A DNA stretch of 34,636 nt. Source: Lachnospiraceae bacterium. Its GTDB lineage: Bacteria > Bacillota > Clostridia > Lachnospirales > Lachnospiraceae. The first letter of the stretch is position 1. The number at the start of each line of letters is the position of its first letter. Below the pieces are notes generated by a model. The model saw only the letters and a program-made list of their open reading frames with translations. It was not told where the DNA came from and did no database searches. This document shows, in pieces, positions 16,541 to 25,286 of this stretch. The stretch covers positions 1 through 34,636 of the forward strand of contig JAJQCL010000192.1 in NCBI GenBank assembly GCA_021202715.1. Reading direction: 5' to 3'. Position numbers and translations under genes: made by a program.

Positions 16541-17863
16541 TCAGTGTGTTTCACTGATCTCGCAGGCAAAGCAGCGCATCTTGCCGTTCTTATCCGGCGG
16601 AATCACATCCATCCAGTCGAAGAGCAGCTGGAACTCATCGCCGAAGAGCTCCGCCATCTTTTTCGCGAAGAAATCCTCGATTTCTTCACGGGTGTGTTCG
16701 TGATTGTCCGGATCGGCGACCAGCTGCACCCTCATGTCATGCCAGGATTCCTGAATGAACTTAAACTGGGCGATGCCGGTGATGCCGTTCGGGATCTTCA
16801 TCAGATACAGCGCCGAGGTTTCGGGGCCGTTTTCATGTCGGACGAGGTCGTTCACCCGCCCCTGGATGCTCTTTAAATATCTCACGCCGTCCAACGTCAC
16901 GCTGGAAGCCCGGGCGCCGATCTCATAATTGATGAACGGGAAGTCCTTCTTGAAAAGCGTGGTGACGATCACGCGGCCGTCGTCCGTCAACTGGTTTTGT
17001 TCATTATAGATATTCACTACATGCGTATCGCTGTGAATGTAGAATAGGTCAGCGCCGGGAAGTTTCACGGCGATGCTGCCGGTCTCCGAGCTTCCATAGG
17101 CATCGAAGAGTCCGTCGCCAAAGGCTTCCGTCAGGATGCTGCGCGTCATCTCGTCCACCATCTCGCTGACCGGCGTATACAGCTTTGGCTTATAAATAGT
17201 CAGCCCATGCTTCTTCGCATAGAGAGCCATGCGCACCAGACAATTCCGCCGGAAACAGAGCACGTCCGGTTTGTATTCATTCAGCTCGCGGATGACATCC
17301 CCGATGCCGTCGCCGACACAGTTGTCCTCGGAGACCACTCTGCGCCGCATCAGACCGAACTTCTGGATGATCGAATCACCTTTCTTCGGATCGATCTTCT
17401 TATGGCTGGTGACAAAGGAGAACATCTTCCCGCGCAGGGGATGATAGCCCGCAAACATCAGCACCCGGATCCAGTTCGCGTCCACACAGGCACATTCTCT
17501 CTGGGTCTGCATGAACTTGAGCGGGATACCCGAAGAACCGCTGGTGGCAAAGAGCGTCCAGCTGTCATGCTTCTCCGGATGGGCGTCATATTCCTCCTGC
17601 ATCCAGGTGCGGATATCCGCCCGGGAAGTGGTGGGAAATTTCGCCAGATCCTCCGCGGAATGGAAATCCTCCGGGGTGAGATGGTTCTCATCAAAACGTT
17701 TCCGGTAAAAAGGAATCTCATAAGCCCGTTTCATCAGCTCATGGACCTTCTTCCCCTGGCGGCGGCGAATAAAATCCCGATCTTCCGGAATCTTCCGGTC
17801 CAGCTTCATCAGGTAGTAAAAGGTCATCACATTTTTCAGTTTTTTCTCGGGTACAAAAGCCAT
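16541..17863 (-). CDS. CapK/PaaK-like adenylate-forming enzyme
   Basis: 440-residue AMP-forming ligase of the phenylacetate-CoA ligase/CapK branch. The phosphate-binding loop is LFATSGSSGIPLKF (104-117) and the second nucleotide motif is DAYGSSETG (254-262). A C-terminal subdomain ends in PPDKNGKMR, where Lys is in the place of the usual catalytic lysine. CapK-type members occur in surface polysaccharide clusters, where their substrates are mostly undefined. It is the first gene of the operon, 62 bp before wecE, with GGAGGAG before the ATG. It may activate an acyl group that ends up on the 4-amino sugar (inference). Confidence 0.83.
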   Translation of the reverse strand: MAFVPEKKLKNVMTFYYLMKLDRKIPEDRDFIRRRQGKKVHELMKRAYEIPFYRKRFDENHLTPEDFHSAEDLAKFPTTSRADIRTWMQEEYDAHPEKHDSWTLFATSGSSGIPLKFMQTQRECACVDANWIRVLMFAGYHPLRGKMFSFVTSHKKIDPKKGDSIIQKFGLMRRRVVSEDNCVGDGIGDVIRELNEYKPDVLCFRRNCLVRMALYAKKHGLTIYKPKLYTPVSEMVDEMTRSILTEAFGDGLFDAYGSSETGSIAVKLPGADLFYIHSDTHVVNIYNEQNQLTDDGRVIVTTLFKKDFPFINYEIGARASSVTLDGVRYLKSIQGRVNDLVRHENGPETSALYLMKIPNGITGIAQFKFIQESWHDMRVQLVADPDNHEHTREEIEDFFAKKMAELFGDEFQLLFDWMDVIPPDKNGKMRCFACEISETH

Positions 17864-17890
17864 CTTACTCCTCCAAATATCGGCCTGACT

Positions 17891-17919
17891 ATTCTATCAT
17901 ATACCGTCGTGAAACTCAA
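17891..17919 (-). promoter_or_regulatory. Promoter of the capK-like/wecE operon
   Basis: Minus strand -35 TTGAGT (17914-17919), 17-bp spacer, -10 TAGAAT (17891-17896), about 30 bp before the ATG. It is back-to-back with the flippase promoter. Confidence 0.6.
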
Positions 17920-17924
17920 GCTCC

Positions 17925-17952
17925 TTGCAAATCACTTTCTTTCGTGTATAAT
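17925..17952 (+). promoter_or_regulatory. Promoter of the flippase gene
   Basis: -35 TTGCAA (17925-17930), 16-bp spacer, -10 TATAAT (17947-17952). The transcript would carry a leader hairpin, CAGCCCC (17965-17971) with GGGGCTG (17984-17990). Confidence 0.7.
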
Positions 17953-18010
17953 AGGGACAGGGTTCAGCCCCCTCTTACCGGCAGGGGCTGCCCCGTTCCG
18001 GGAGGCACAG

Positions 18011-19450
18011 ATGCAGAATGACAGGCTGAACCGGCTTGCCCTCAAGGCCGGCTTTTTTTATATCGTAGGACAGATGTTTATCCGGGGACTGACGTTCCTT
18101 ATCACACCGATCCTCACCCGGCTGCTCACGCAGGCGCAATACGGGCAGATTCGAGTCTATGAGTCCTGGCTCCTGATCATGGAGCCGGTCATGTCGCTCT
18201 GCCTGTGGCGCAGTGTCGACCGGGCCAAATATGACAGCGGCGTGGATTACGAGGCCTATGTCTCCAGCGTTCACACGCTTTCCTACCTTTCCATCGCCGG
18301 ATTTTTTATCCTTTCGCTGATCTTTAAAAGTCCGCTGCAGGCTTTCCTGTCGATGAATGACCTCATGTTTTACATCGCTTTCCTGTACGTTTTTGCCTAC
18401 ACGAGCATTCTCTTTCTGCAGCGCCGTGAAAAGCAGATGATGCGCTATAAGACCAGTCTTCTGGTCACGACGCTGACGATCGTTCCGGCCACGCTGTTGT
18501 CGATCGTGATGATCTGGCTCGGCCGCAGGATGGGACTCACCGAGAGACTGGTCGATCTGCGCGTTCTGGGCTTCTACATCCCTCAGATCATCGGCGGCTT
18601 CGCGGTGGCGATCCTCCTCTGGGTGCAGGGACGGAAGTTTATCAGCAAAGCCTACTGGAGCTACGCCGTCCGCTACAGCGTTCCCCTGATCCCGGAGGCC
18701 CTGTCCATCCAGATCATGAACCAGTCGGATAAGATCATGATCCAGTTTCTGATCGGCAACGAATATACCGGCATTTTTTCTCTCGGAACGACGATCTCCT
18801 ATATTATCTGGGTGATTGAGGATTCCGTCTGGAACGCTTTCCTGCCTTGGATGTATGAGAAGATCTCCCGCGACGAGGCGGACGAGATCGAAGAGCCATG
18901 GCTGGCTCTGATGCACGGCTTCGGTCTGATCTCCTGGCTGATCACAGCCATGGCGCCGGAGCTGGTGATGATCCTCGGATCAAGCAAATATCATGCGACC
19001 GTCTATCTGATCGCGCCCATGGTCACCGGGACGCTGTTCCGGTTTTACAGCTATATCTACACGGCCGTGCAGAATTACAACAAAAAAACGCAGTATGTCG
19101 CAGCGGGAACCGTGGGCGTGATGTTCGTCAACATCGCCCTCAATTACATCTGCATCCTGCGTTTCGGATATATGGCGGCGGCCTATACGACGGCCTTCAG
19201 CTACTTCCTGCTGCTCCTCCTTCAGGGCTTTCTGGAAAAAAGAGTCACCGGTATGCGGGTGACCTCTCTGAGGAAAAATGTGTTGATCGCAGTGGGCTAT
19301 CTGGCCGCGAACCTCGCCACGATGAAGCTCTTTGACCTGAAATGGTATGTCCGCTATGCGGCGATCCTTCTCGTGGCGGCCGTCGCCGCGCGGCTCGTGC
19401 TTCCCCGGCTGCTGAAGGTGCTGCGTTCCTTCCGTTCGAAGAAAAACTGA
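18011..19450 (+). CDS. Wzx-like polysaccharide/lipid-linked sugar flippase
   Basis: Multipass membrane protein of 479 residues in the MOP superfamily (polysaccharide biosynthesis/Wzx type), about 12-14 membrane segments. The N-terminus (KAGFFYIVGQMFIRGLTFLITPILTRLL in short blocks) shows the typical first helix pair ending in PILTRLL. It would move a polyprenyl-linked saccharide across the membrane. The frame is open far upstream to 17207, but that part is antisense to the capK-like gene. The ATG at 18011 has GGGAGG 5 nt upstream and begins the family homology. It is transcribed away from the amino-sugar operon and is its likely transport partner. Confidence 0.88.
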   Translation: MQNDRLNRLALKAGFFYIVGQMFIRGLTFLITPILTRLLTQAQYGQIRVYESWLLIMEPVMSLCLWRSVDRAKYDSGVDYEAYVSSVHTLSYLSIAGFFILSLIFKSPLQAFLSMNDLMFYIAFLYVFAYTSILFLQRREKQMMRYKTSLLVTTLTIVPATLLSIVMIWLGRRMGLTERLVDLRVLGFYIPQIIGGFAVAILLWVQGRKFISKAYWSYAVRYSVPLIPEALSIQIMNQSDKIMIQFLIGNEYTGIFSLGTTISYIIWVIEDSVWNAFLPWMYEKISRDEADEIEEPWLALMHGFGLISWLITAMAPELVMILGSSKYHATVYLIAPMVTGTLFRFYSYIYTAVQNYNKKTQYVAAGTVGVMFVNIALNYICILRFGYMAAAYTTAFSYFLLLLLQGFLEKRVTGMRVTSLRKNVLIAVGYLAANLATMKLFDLKWYVRYAAILLVAAVAARLVLPRLLKVLRSFRSKKN

Positions 19451-19462
19451 ACCTCAGACAGA

Positions 19463-19499
19463 ATCGGCTCCCGAACCTTCGGGAGCCGATGACTTTTCA
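19463..19499. terminator. Terminator between the flippase and yfhO-like genes
   Basis: 13-bp stem ATCGGCTCCCGAA (19463-19475) with its complement at 19478-19490, followed by GACTTTTC on the plus strand. It sits between convergent genes. The minus strand has only TTCTGTCTG after the stem, so it works best for the flippase. Confidence 0.78.
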
Positions 19500-19505
19500 G
19501 GATGA

Positions 19506-22500
19506 TCAGGAGCCGATTCCCGTTCGGGATGGACGCTTCCTCCGACCGTAAAGAACCAGAATGACAAACAGAACGACGGCCAGGACGGTGATTGCCAGCC
19601 CGATCTTTAACCCTGGCATTTCATAGACCAGCACGATGCTGTGCTCGCCGGGTTCCAGTTCGAGCCCCATATACATGATGTTCACGGTGAGAAGCTCCGT
19701 CTCCTCACCGTCCACCCAGGCTGTCCATCCACTCTGAGAGGGGATGCTTAAGGCAAGCAGTTTGGACTCTGTCAGGGAAATGGTCCCGCTGAGGCCGTTG
19801 TCCCGGATCTCCACATTTTCCAGGACATCCTCTGTCAGCGCCGCGATCTGGGACGGATAGTCGTCCATCGGCTGGCAGTAGAGAGACAATTCATCATAAT
19901 AAATGGTACCGGCGGTCCTGAAGGTCAGAGTGATCTTGCTGAGTCCCTTCTCACTGTAGCCGCAGTTGATCAGATGTTCATCGAGCTCCAGATAATAGGT
20001 GTTTTCAGGGCTTCTCATAAGATAGGTGTATTTCCCGCAGTCGTCCTTGATCCGGATCTTGAGAATCGGGTTCCCATCATCCTCGAGAGGAATGCAGGAT
20101 CCGTCCAGCACCAGATATGTCTCTGAATTTGGCAGACCCTCGAAATACAAGGTGATACTGCCTCCCTCCTGCGCGGTAATCACGCCGTCTTCCCAGGTCA
20201 CGTTCTTACATTTAAAAGAATCAATCGGTATTTCTTGACTGGTAACCACCGGTTCGATTTCTGTCGCCTGATCCTCTGTTTCTTCTGTATCTATTACGGC
20301 AAATGACATCATGAGCTCCTGTCTTTCCAGGGGGCTGTATTCCAGAAAGCTGTCAAGACTGATTGTCTCAGTGTACGTGTACCCCAGCGGCAGGCTGTAC
20401 TGATTTTCATAAATCGTATAGTTTTCTCCTTCGTACTCGGTCTCCTGAAGGATTGTATATCCATAAGGAGTCATCCAGTTGTCCGTCTGTTTTTCTGCGA
20501 CACTGCAGTATTTGACACAGGCGAGGGCATTCAGACTGGTCCGGTTGTTGTAGCTGATCTGCTTGACAGAGGTCGTCATGATATTGCCCAGCAGGCTGTT
20601 AAAATCCTGAATATTCCCGTTGATGGTACTGTTGAAATACGAGATACTGTTTAATCCCAGAGCCATGGAAGCACTCAGCTGGAGTTCACTGGGATGACTT
20701 TCGGTGACTCTGTAAAAACTGTCGTCCTCGAGGGTCGTCAGGGCCTGAATGGCTGCACCGTTGGCTGCTTCGTCGCTGGTGCCGATCTCTGTATATTCGC
20801 TGACTGCGTTTCCTTCGGACAGGCCGTAATACACATCTCCGCTCACATACAGGGAGACCGCCAGGAGAAGTCCGAAGGCAGCCGTCATCCCCCGTCGTCC
20901 CAGAATATCGGTGCTGTCTGCTGAAAAGATCATAAGAAGGAGCGAAGTCAGCAGCAGGACGGAGGCTTTTAAAGTATAGGTCGTGCTGTAGTCAATAAAG
21001 AGGACGGCGATCAGAATATAGGGCAGGACAGCCAGGGACAGGACCTTTATGTCTTTCTGCGTCAGGCCTCTGACGGCGGGCAGCATCTCCGCCGTGATGA
21101 CCGCAGACAATAACACCAGGATATAGCTCCAGCGGTTATTGACATTTGACAGGCCGCCGAGCGCATAGCCGACCATGGGAAACAGAAGGCAGAGCACACC
21201 GATCACTGTCAGGATTTTGAGAACGCGCCGGTCCTTTTTCAGGAACAACAGGATCTGGCAGAGGTAGACCGTGGGGATCAGCCCTGTCCGGAGACCGTAT
21301 CCGGCACCGTCCCCGGTCGTCAGATAGAACATATAGACAGAAGTAGGCCAGGATGCCCGGTAAAACATCAGGGAATCCGTTGTGATCACTCCGGCTGCGG
21401 TACGGCCCGAACTGGCATAGGAGGAGAAGGTGGTGACGAGTCCCATGCATCCCATCGCCACGCCGAGAAGATAGGCCCCCGCAAAAAGCCCCAGGTAGCT
21501 GAAGAATGTCGCAAGAGTTCGCCTGCTCTTCTCCATGCAGAAAAAGCGCACCAGAAAATATACGATCAGAGCGATCGTGTTCATATAGAGGAAATAATAA
21601 TTGCTGAGCAGCGACAGCGCGATCAGGACGCTTCCGAGGGCCCATTTCTTTTCACGGAGAATCTGTTCGACCGCAATCACCAGTAGGGGCAGAAAGATCA
21701 TTCCGGCCGAGAACTGGGGATGATGCGCCACGGAAAACAGGGCATAGCCGGAAAATGCATAAATATAACTGCAGAAAAGGGTCAGCTTTACCCCTTTTTT
21801 CAGATAGATAAACAGAGCTGAGGCACTCAGACCGATCAGCCAGAAGCGGACCAGAGTCAGAGCCGTATAGCCGGTTTCCATGTTGTCTGGTGAAAAAAGC
21901 GCATACAGCCAGTAGACCGGATAGAGACTGAACTGCACCCGGTTGCCCATACCGATCGTGAAATCATAGGTTTTCAATGAAAAACTGCCCTGTAAAACAG
22001 ACTGAAGAAAATCGCGGACATACTGTGAGAAATAAATGGCTTTGGGATAATATTGCGCGATCGCATCGGGACTCCATACAAGCGAGATACCATTCTCCAG
22101 AAAAGGAAGAAATACAGCGGCCGCCAGCAGACAAAAGCCCAGTGTGTAAAGAAGGATATACTGCCAGCAGCGGATCCGGTTCTTTTCAAACCAGATCTTT
22201 GTAAGCTGTTTTCGAACCTGTGTTGCCAGCAGATCGATCACGGCAGCAACGACCCAGACGAGGAGGAAGAGAAAAGGTCGCAGGATCATTTTCAGCTCGC
22301 TGTATCCGCCAACTGTTTTCAGGATATACAGAGCCAGGATCATCACGGCTGTGCGCGGCCATGCTCGGCCTGTCAGCCACCTTGCCCTGCTTAGAGGCCG
22401 AAGCAGATATTTTTGTCCGATATATGCGAAAGCGAGGACGATACCAAATGGAAACAGGACTTCCCAGTAGCGGGTGGGGAAAGTCAGCGCACTGGCAAAC

Positions 22501-23177
22501 GCGCGGAATTTCCACAGGCAGAGAGCCGCTGTGAGGAGGAGCCCGGCGAGAAGAAGCGGCAAGGGCAACCCTTTGCTCTCCGATTGTTTCTCCGCAATGG
22601 TATAACCAAGAAAATAGTAAAGGGAAAAAGCGAGCAGGGGGATACAGCTGTAGGTGTTCGTTCCGAGCCATACGCCGAGAAAGGAATACCCAAACAGGTT
22701 GGACGGAAGCCACAGAATGCCCAGCAGAATGATTCCTGCCGCTGCGGCCGCTGCTTTGTGGTGCATCAGACGCTGGAGCGGACGGCCGACCGCAGCGGAG
22801 AGGAGGAGCGCCGCCATGGAAAAATAGATTTCCGCATACATGGGAATGTGTCTGAGAAGAAGCAGGTTGAACAGGCTGCTTACGACTCCGTTTCCGGTCT
22901 CAAGACAGCGCCGGCACATTCCTGTCAGGAGAAATAATCCAAAGTAACAGACGGCAAGCCGCACATGGCGCAGGGGAACTTTCCCGGCGAGGTCCTCCTG
23001 CACCTGATAGCCCGTCAGGGTGACCAGACCGGCAAAAAGTACATAATAGACACAACGAACGACGGCATGCGTCACAGCCGTATAATCTCCGAAAAGCCGC
23101 AGGCATAACAGAAAAACACTGCCGTATAAAAGCAGTGCCTGTATATCTGAAGAAGTACAGGAATCCTTCTTTTTCAT
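19506..23177 (-). CDS. YfhO family membrane glycosyltransferase with extra N-terminal membrane module
   Basis: Very large membrane protein of 1223 residues. Residues about 335-780 are a YfhO-type GT-C module with many membrane helices and the early loop WSPDAIAQYYP (Asp371), the region where the catalytic acidic residue is expected. Residues about 780-1190 form an extracellular beta-rich part, and a last membrane helix precedes a basic tail. The first 330 residues are an additional set of about ten helices containing SLYYFLGYTIAE, resembling acyltransferase-3 proteins; that identity is tentative. YfhO in Bacillus moves a sugar from undecaprenyl phosphate to lipoteichoic acid. The ribosome binding site is AGAGGTG. 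It lies downstream of the L,D-transpeptidase gene on the same strand. Confidence 0.82.
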   Translation of the reverse strand: MKKKDSCTSSDIQALLLYGSVFLLCLRLFGDYTAVTHAVVRCVYYVLFAGLVTLTGYQVQEDLAGKVPLRHVRLAVCYFGLFLLTGMCRRCLETGNGVVSSLFNLLLLRHIPMYAEIYFSMAALLLSAAVGRPLQRLMHHKAAAAAAGIILLGILWLPSNLFGYSFLGVWLGTNTYSCIPLLAFSLYYFLGYTIAEKQSESKGLPLPLLLAGLLLTAALCLWKFRAFASALTFPTRYWEVLFPFGIVLAFAYIGQKYLLRPLSRARWLTGRAWPRTAVMILALYILKTVGGYSELKMILRPFLFLLVWVVAAVIDLLATQVRKQLTKIWFEKNRIRCWQYILLYTLGFCLLAAAVFLPFLENGISLVWSPDAIAQYYPKAIYFSQYVRDFLQSVLQGSFSLKTYDFTIGMGNRVQFSLYPVYWLYALFSPDNMETGYTALTLVRFWLIGLSASALFIYLKKGVKLTLFCSYIYAFSGYALFSVAHHPQFSAGMIFLPLLVIAVEQILREKKWALGSVLIALSLLSNYYFLYMNTIALIVYFLVRFFCMEKSRRTLATFFSYLGLFAGAYLLGVAMGCMGLVTTFSSYASSGRTAAGVITTDSLMFYRASWPTSVYMFYLTTGDGAGYGLRTGLIPTVYLCQILLFLKKDRRVLKILTVIGVLCLLFPMVGYALGGLSNVNNRWSYILVLLSAVITAEMLPAVRGLTQKDIKVLSLAVLPYILIAVLFIDYSTTYTLKASVLLLTSLLLMIFSADSTDILGRRGMTAAFGLLLAVSLYVSGDVYYGLSEGNAVSEYTEIGTSDEAANGAAIQALTTLEDDSFYRVTESHPSELQLSASMALGLNSISYFNSTINGNIQDFNSLLGNIMTTSVKQISYNNRTSLNALACVKYCSVAEKQTDNWMTPYGYTILQETEYEGENYTIYENQYSLPLGYTYTETISLDSFLEYSPLERQELMMSFAVIDTEETEDQATEIEPVVTSQEIPIDSFKCKNVTWEDGVITAQEGGSITLYFEGLPNSETYLVLDGSCIPLEDDGNPILKIRIKDDCGKYTYLMRSPENTYYLELDEHLINCGYSEKGLSKITLTFRTAGTIYYDELSLYCQPMDDYPSQIAALTEDVLENVEIRDNGLSGTISLTESKLLALSIPSQSGWTAWVDGEETELLTVNIMYMGLELEPGEHSIVLVYEMPGLKIGLAITVLAVVLFVILVLYGRRKRPSRTGIGS

Positions 23178-23228
23178 GAGTCACCTCTGAATCTGTTTGA
23201 TTGATCGGGCGGGAGCCGTATGCCGCAA

Positions 23229-23266
23229 AGAGCAGGAGAGGATATGATCTGTCCGTCTCCTGCTCT
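23229..23266 (-). terminator. Hairpin after the L,D-transpeptidase gene
   Basis: 11-bp stem, AGAGCAGGAGA (23229-23239) with TCTCCTGCTCT (23256-23266). On the minus strand it is followed only by TTTGCGG, so it may be leaky and let transcription run into the yfhO-like gene 50 bp further. Confidence 0.6.
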
Positions 23267-23278
23267 GGGATAAACGAT

Positions 23279-25069
23279 TTAATAGATGATGATTTTTGAT
23301 CCCAGCGGAACCTTGTAATAGATAAACTGCGCCATCGAATCCGTGGTTCGGACACAGCCGTGCGAGACCGGTCTCCCAAGTGTGGAGTTCACATATGCTC
23401 CGTTGCTGTAATACTTGCCCCTCTGATGAATCGCATTCGTAGACTGGAATTTGCTCCAGTATGAATAGGAACAGGTATTATATTTTTTGGTAGACATATG
23501 GGCATAGATGGTATAGACCCCCAGTGGAGTCGGGGTGTAGGTCAGGCCGGTGCCGCACTGAGCGGTCTTATAAAGCTCCCAGTTGCCTTCACTGTTCTTT
23601 TTAAACACATTGATTCTCTGTGTATAGGTGCTTACCCAGACCAGATATTTCGATGAACTGGTATATCCTTTCCCATTGACAAAGATTTCTTTTTCCTCTG
23701 TTGTATAATCGCTGGTGGTATAATCCTGAGAGGTCATATTCAGATATTTGCTGTTCATATAGTAGGTTTTGCCTTTGATTTTGACCGTACTCAGGTATTT
23801 GGTGGAACGCCTGTAGGTGACCGTGACCTTTGTTCCCGCAGAGACGGTCATCGCCTGTTTCTTGCCGCTCGACGAGGTATATACGGGAGCCGTTTTCTTG
23901 ACGGTGGCGCTGTAATACATGGCGTGAACCTTGCTGAGGACGGCATCCACCGCATCCTCATCATAGACCGTCATGGTGACGGCCGGAGACCTGTATGTTT
24001 CGCCTTCGTATTTTCTGTAGGCGACGACTTTGTACTTATAGTATGTTGCCTCCTTGACGTCGGTGTCCGTGTATGTCTTATCAGATTTGACCTTGGCGAT
24101 TCTGGTATATTTCCCGGTCTTACTGTTATATCTGTAAACCAGATAGCCTGTCGCATTGGTCACACCGGACCAGGTTAGCGTGATTCCGTTGTCGGTGACC
24201 GTAAGCTCCAGAGACTTGGGGGCTTTCAGATCCGCGAATTTCGGAGTCGCTGATACTTTTTTGGATTTTTTCCCTGTCTCATACTTTCCTTCGGTGCCGT
24301 ATTTCCGGTAGGCACGAATGACATACGTATAGGTCTTCCCGTTCGTAAGATCCTTCACGGTATATTTGAGCTTTTTGGTAGATTTAATGCGGGTGTATTT
24401 TCCGGTTTTGGTATTGTATGAATAAATGAGATAGCCGGTGGCGTCCTCGACCTCATTCCACGTAAGCGTGATCCGCGTATCGCCGGCCTTTGCCTTAACG
24501 CCGGTCACTTTTGCAGGGATGACGCTGTACGGAGTGGCAGATACCTTCTTGCTGTATTTCGCATACACTTTTTTGCCGTCGGATTTTACATAGGCTGCCA
24601 CGACAAAGGTGTATTCCGTATCGGCCTCCAGATCCTTTACGGTATAGGAGGTTTTCTTTGTGGAGGCAACGGGGGTATATGTCTCGTCGGACGAGTTATA
24701 CGTGTATATCCTGTATCCATCCGCGTCGTCGGATGCTTTCCAGGTCAGCTTTACGGCGTGCTCTTTACTGACCGCTTTCAGTCCGGTCACTTTGGCAGGG
24801 GCGGCTGCCGTGGTGGTCTCTTCTGTGCTCGCTTCTGTGCTTTCCGCGGCCGTCGTCTCCCGGATCGCCTCTACGGCTTCCGTGCTCTCTGTCTCTGGCG
24901 TCTTCGTGATTTCTTCTGTTTCTTCTTCGGTGGTCTCCGCAGTTTCTGTTTCCTGAACAGCCTCCACGGCTGTCTCCAGCGCAGAGGCAGCGACGGGCCT
25001 GGATCCTCCCAGTGTCAATACGGTCAGCACAAGAAAAAGCAGAAGCGACATGTTAAAGTTTTTTTTCAT
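23279..25069 (-). CDS. Secreted L,D-transpeptidase (YkuD) with three Fn3 domains
   Basis: Exported wall enzyme of 596 residues. A signal peptide (1-29, ending near RPVAAS) is followed by a Thr/Glu-rich linker (30-90), three fibronectin type III domains (about 92-180, 185-275, 283-368), an SH3-like segment (about 385-445) and a C-terminal YkuD domain (about 475-596). The catalytic motif is SHGCVRTTD with His570 and Cys572. It should form 3-3 peptidoglycan cross-links or attach proteins to the wall, using the Fn3 array as a spacer. The frame opens at 25144, but that is only about 4 nt past the predicted transcription start. The ATG at 25069 begins the signal peptide and has GAGGA upstream. Confidence 0.92.
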   Translation of the reverse strand: MKKNFNMSLLLFLVLTVLTLGGSRPVAASALETAVEAVQETETAETTEEETEEITKTPETESTEAVEAIRETTAAESTEASTEETTTAAAPAKVTGLKAVSKEHAVKLTWKASDDADGYRIYTYNSSDETYTPVASTKKTSYTVKDLEADTEYTFVVAAYVKSDGKKVYAKYSKKVSATPYSVIPAKVTGVKAKAGDTRITLTWNEVEDATGYLIYSYNTKTGKYTRIKSTKKLKYTVKDLTNGKTYTYVIRAYRKYGTEGKYETGKKSKKVSATPKFADLKAPKSLELTVTDNGITLTWSGVTNATGYLVYRYNSKTGKYTRIAKVKSDKTYTDTDVKEATYYKYKVVAYRKYEGETYRSPAVTMTVYDEDAVDAVLSKVHAMYYSATVKKTAPVYTSSSGKKQAMTVSAGTKVTVTYRRSTKYLSTVKIKGKTYYMNSKYLNMTSQDYTTSDYTTEEKEIFVNGKGYTSSSKYLVWVSTYTQRINVFKKNSEGNWELYKTAQCGTGLTYTPTPLGVYTIYAHMSTKKYNTCSYSYWSKFQSTNAIHQRGKYYSNGAYVNSTLGRPVSHGCVRTTDSMAQFIYYKVPLGSKIIIY

Positions 25070-25154
25070 ACGTTTTATATCCTCGATCGTTTCCTGCCAG
25101 CACATGCGTTTCAGACAAGGTGCTGTAAAATAATGATAAAACAAATGTCAATTC

Positions 25155-25184
25155 AGTATAGCAAATAATTTGCCTGTGTGTCAA
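25155..25184 (-). promoter_or_regulatory. Promoter of the L,D-transpeptidase gene
   Basis: Minus strand -35 TTGACA (25179-25184, perfect), 18-bp spacer, -10 TATACT (25155-25160). Leader of about 80 nt. Confidence 0.78.
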
Positions 25185-25204
25185 TATGCATGAAAAGGGA
25201 TGTC

Positions 25205-25233
25205 TTGCAGACCGCAGATTTAGGATATATAAT
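25205..25233 (+). promoter_or_regulatory. Promoter of the MATE transporter gene
   Basis: -35 TTGCAG (25205-25210), 17-bp spacer, -10 TATAAT (25228-25233), about 54 bp before the ATG. Confidence 0.78.
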
Positions 25234-25286
25234 AATGAAACGACGCTCGCGAAACGGGTCGGTTTACTGAAAGAGGATAAGCAGAT

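Noticed and set aside
17207..18010. N-terminal extension of the flippase frame by about 268 codons
   Set aside because: It is antisense to the capK-like gene, precedes the predicted promoter at 17925-17952, and the ATG at 18011 has a good ribosome binding site.
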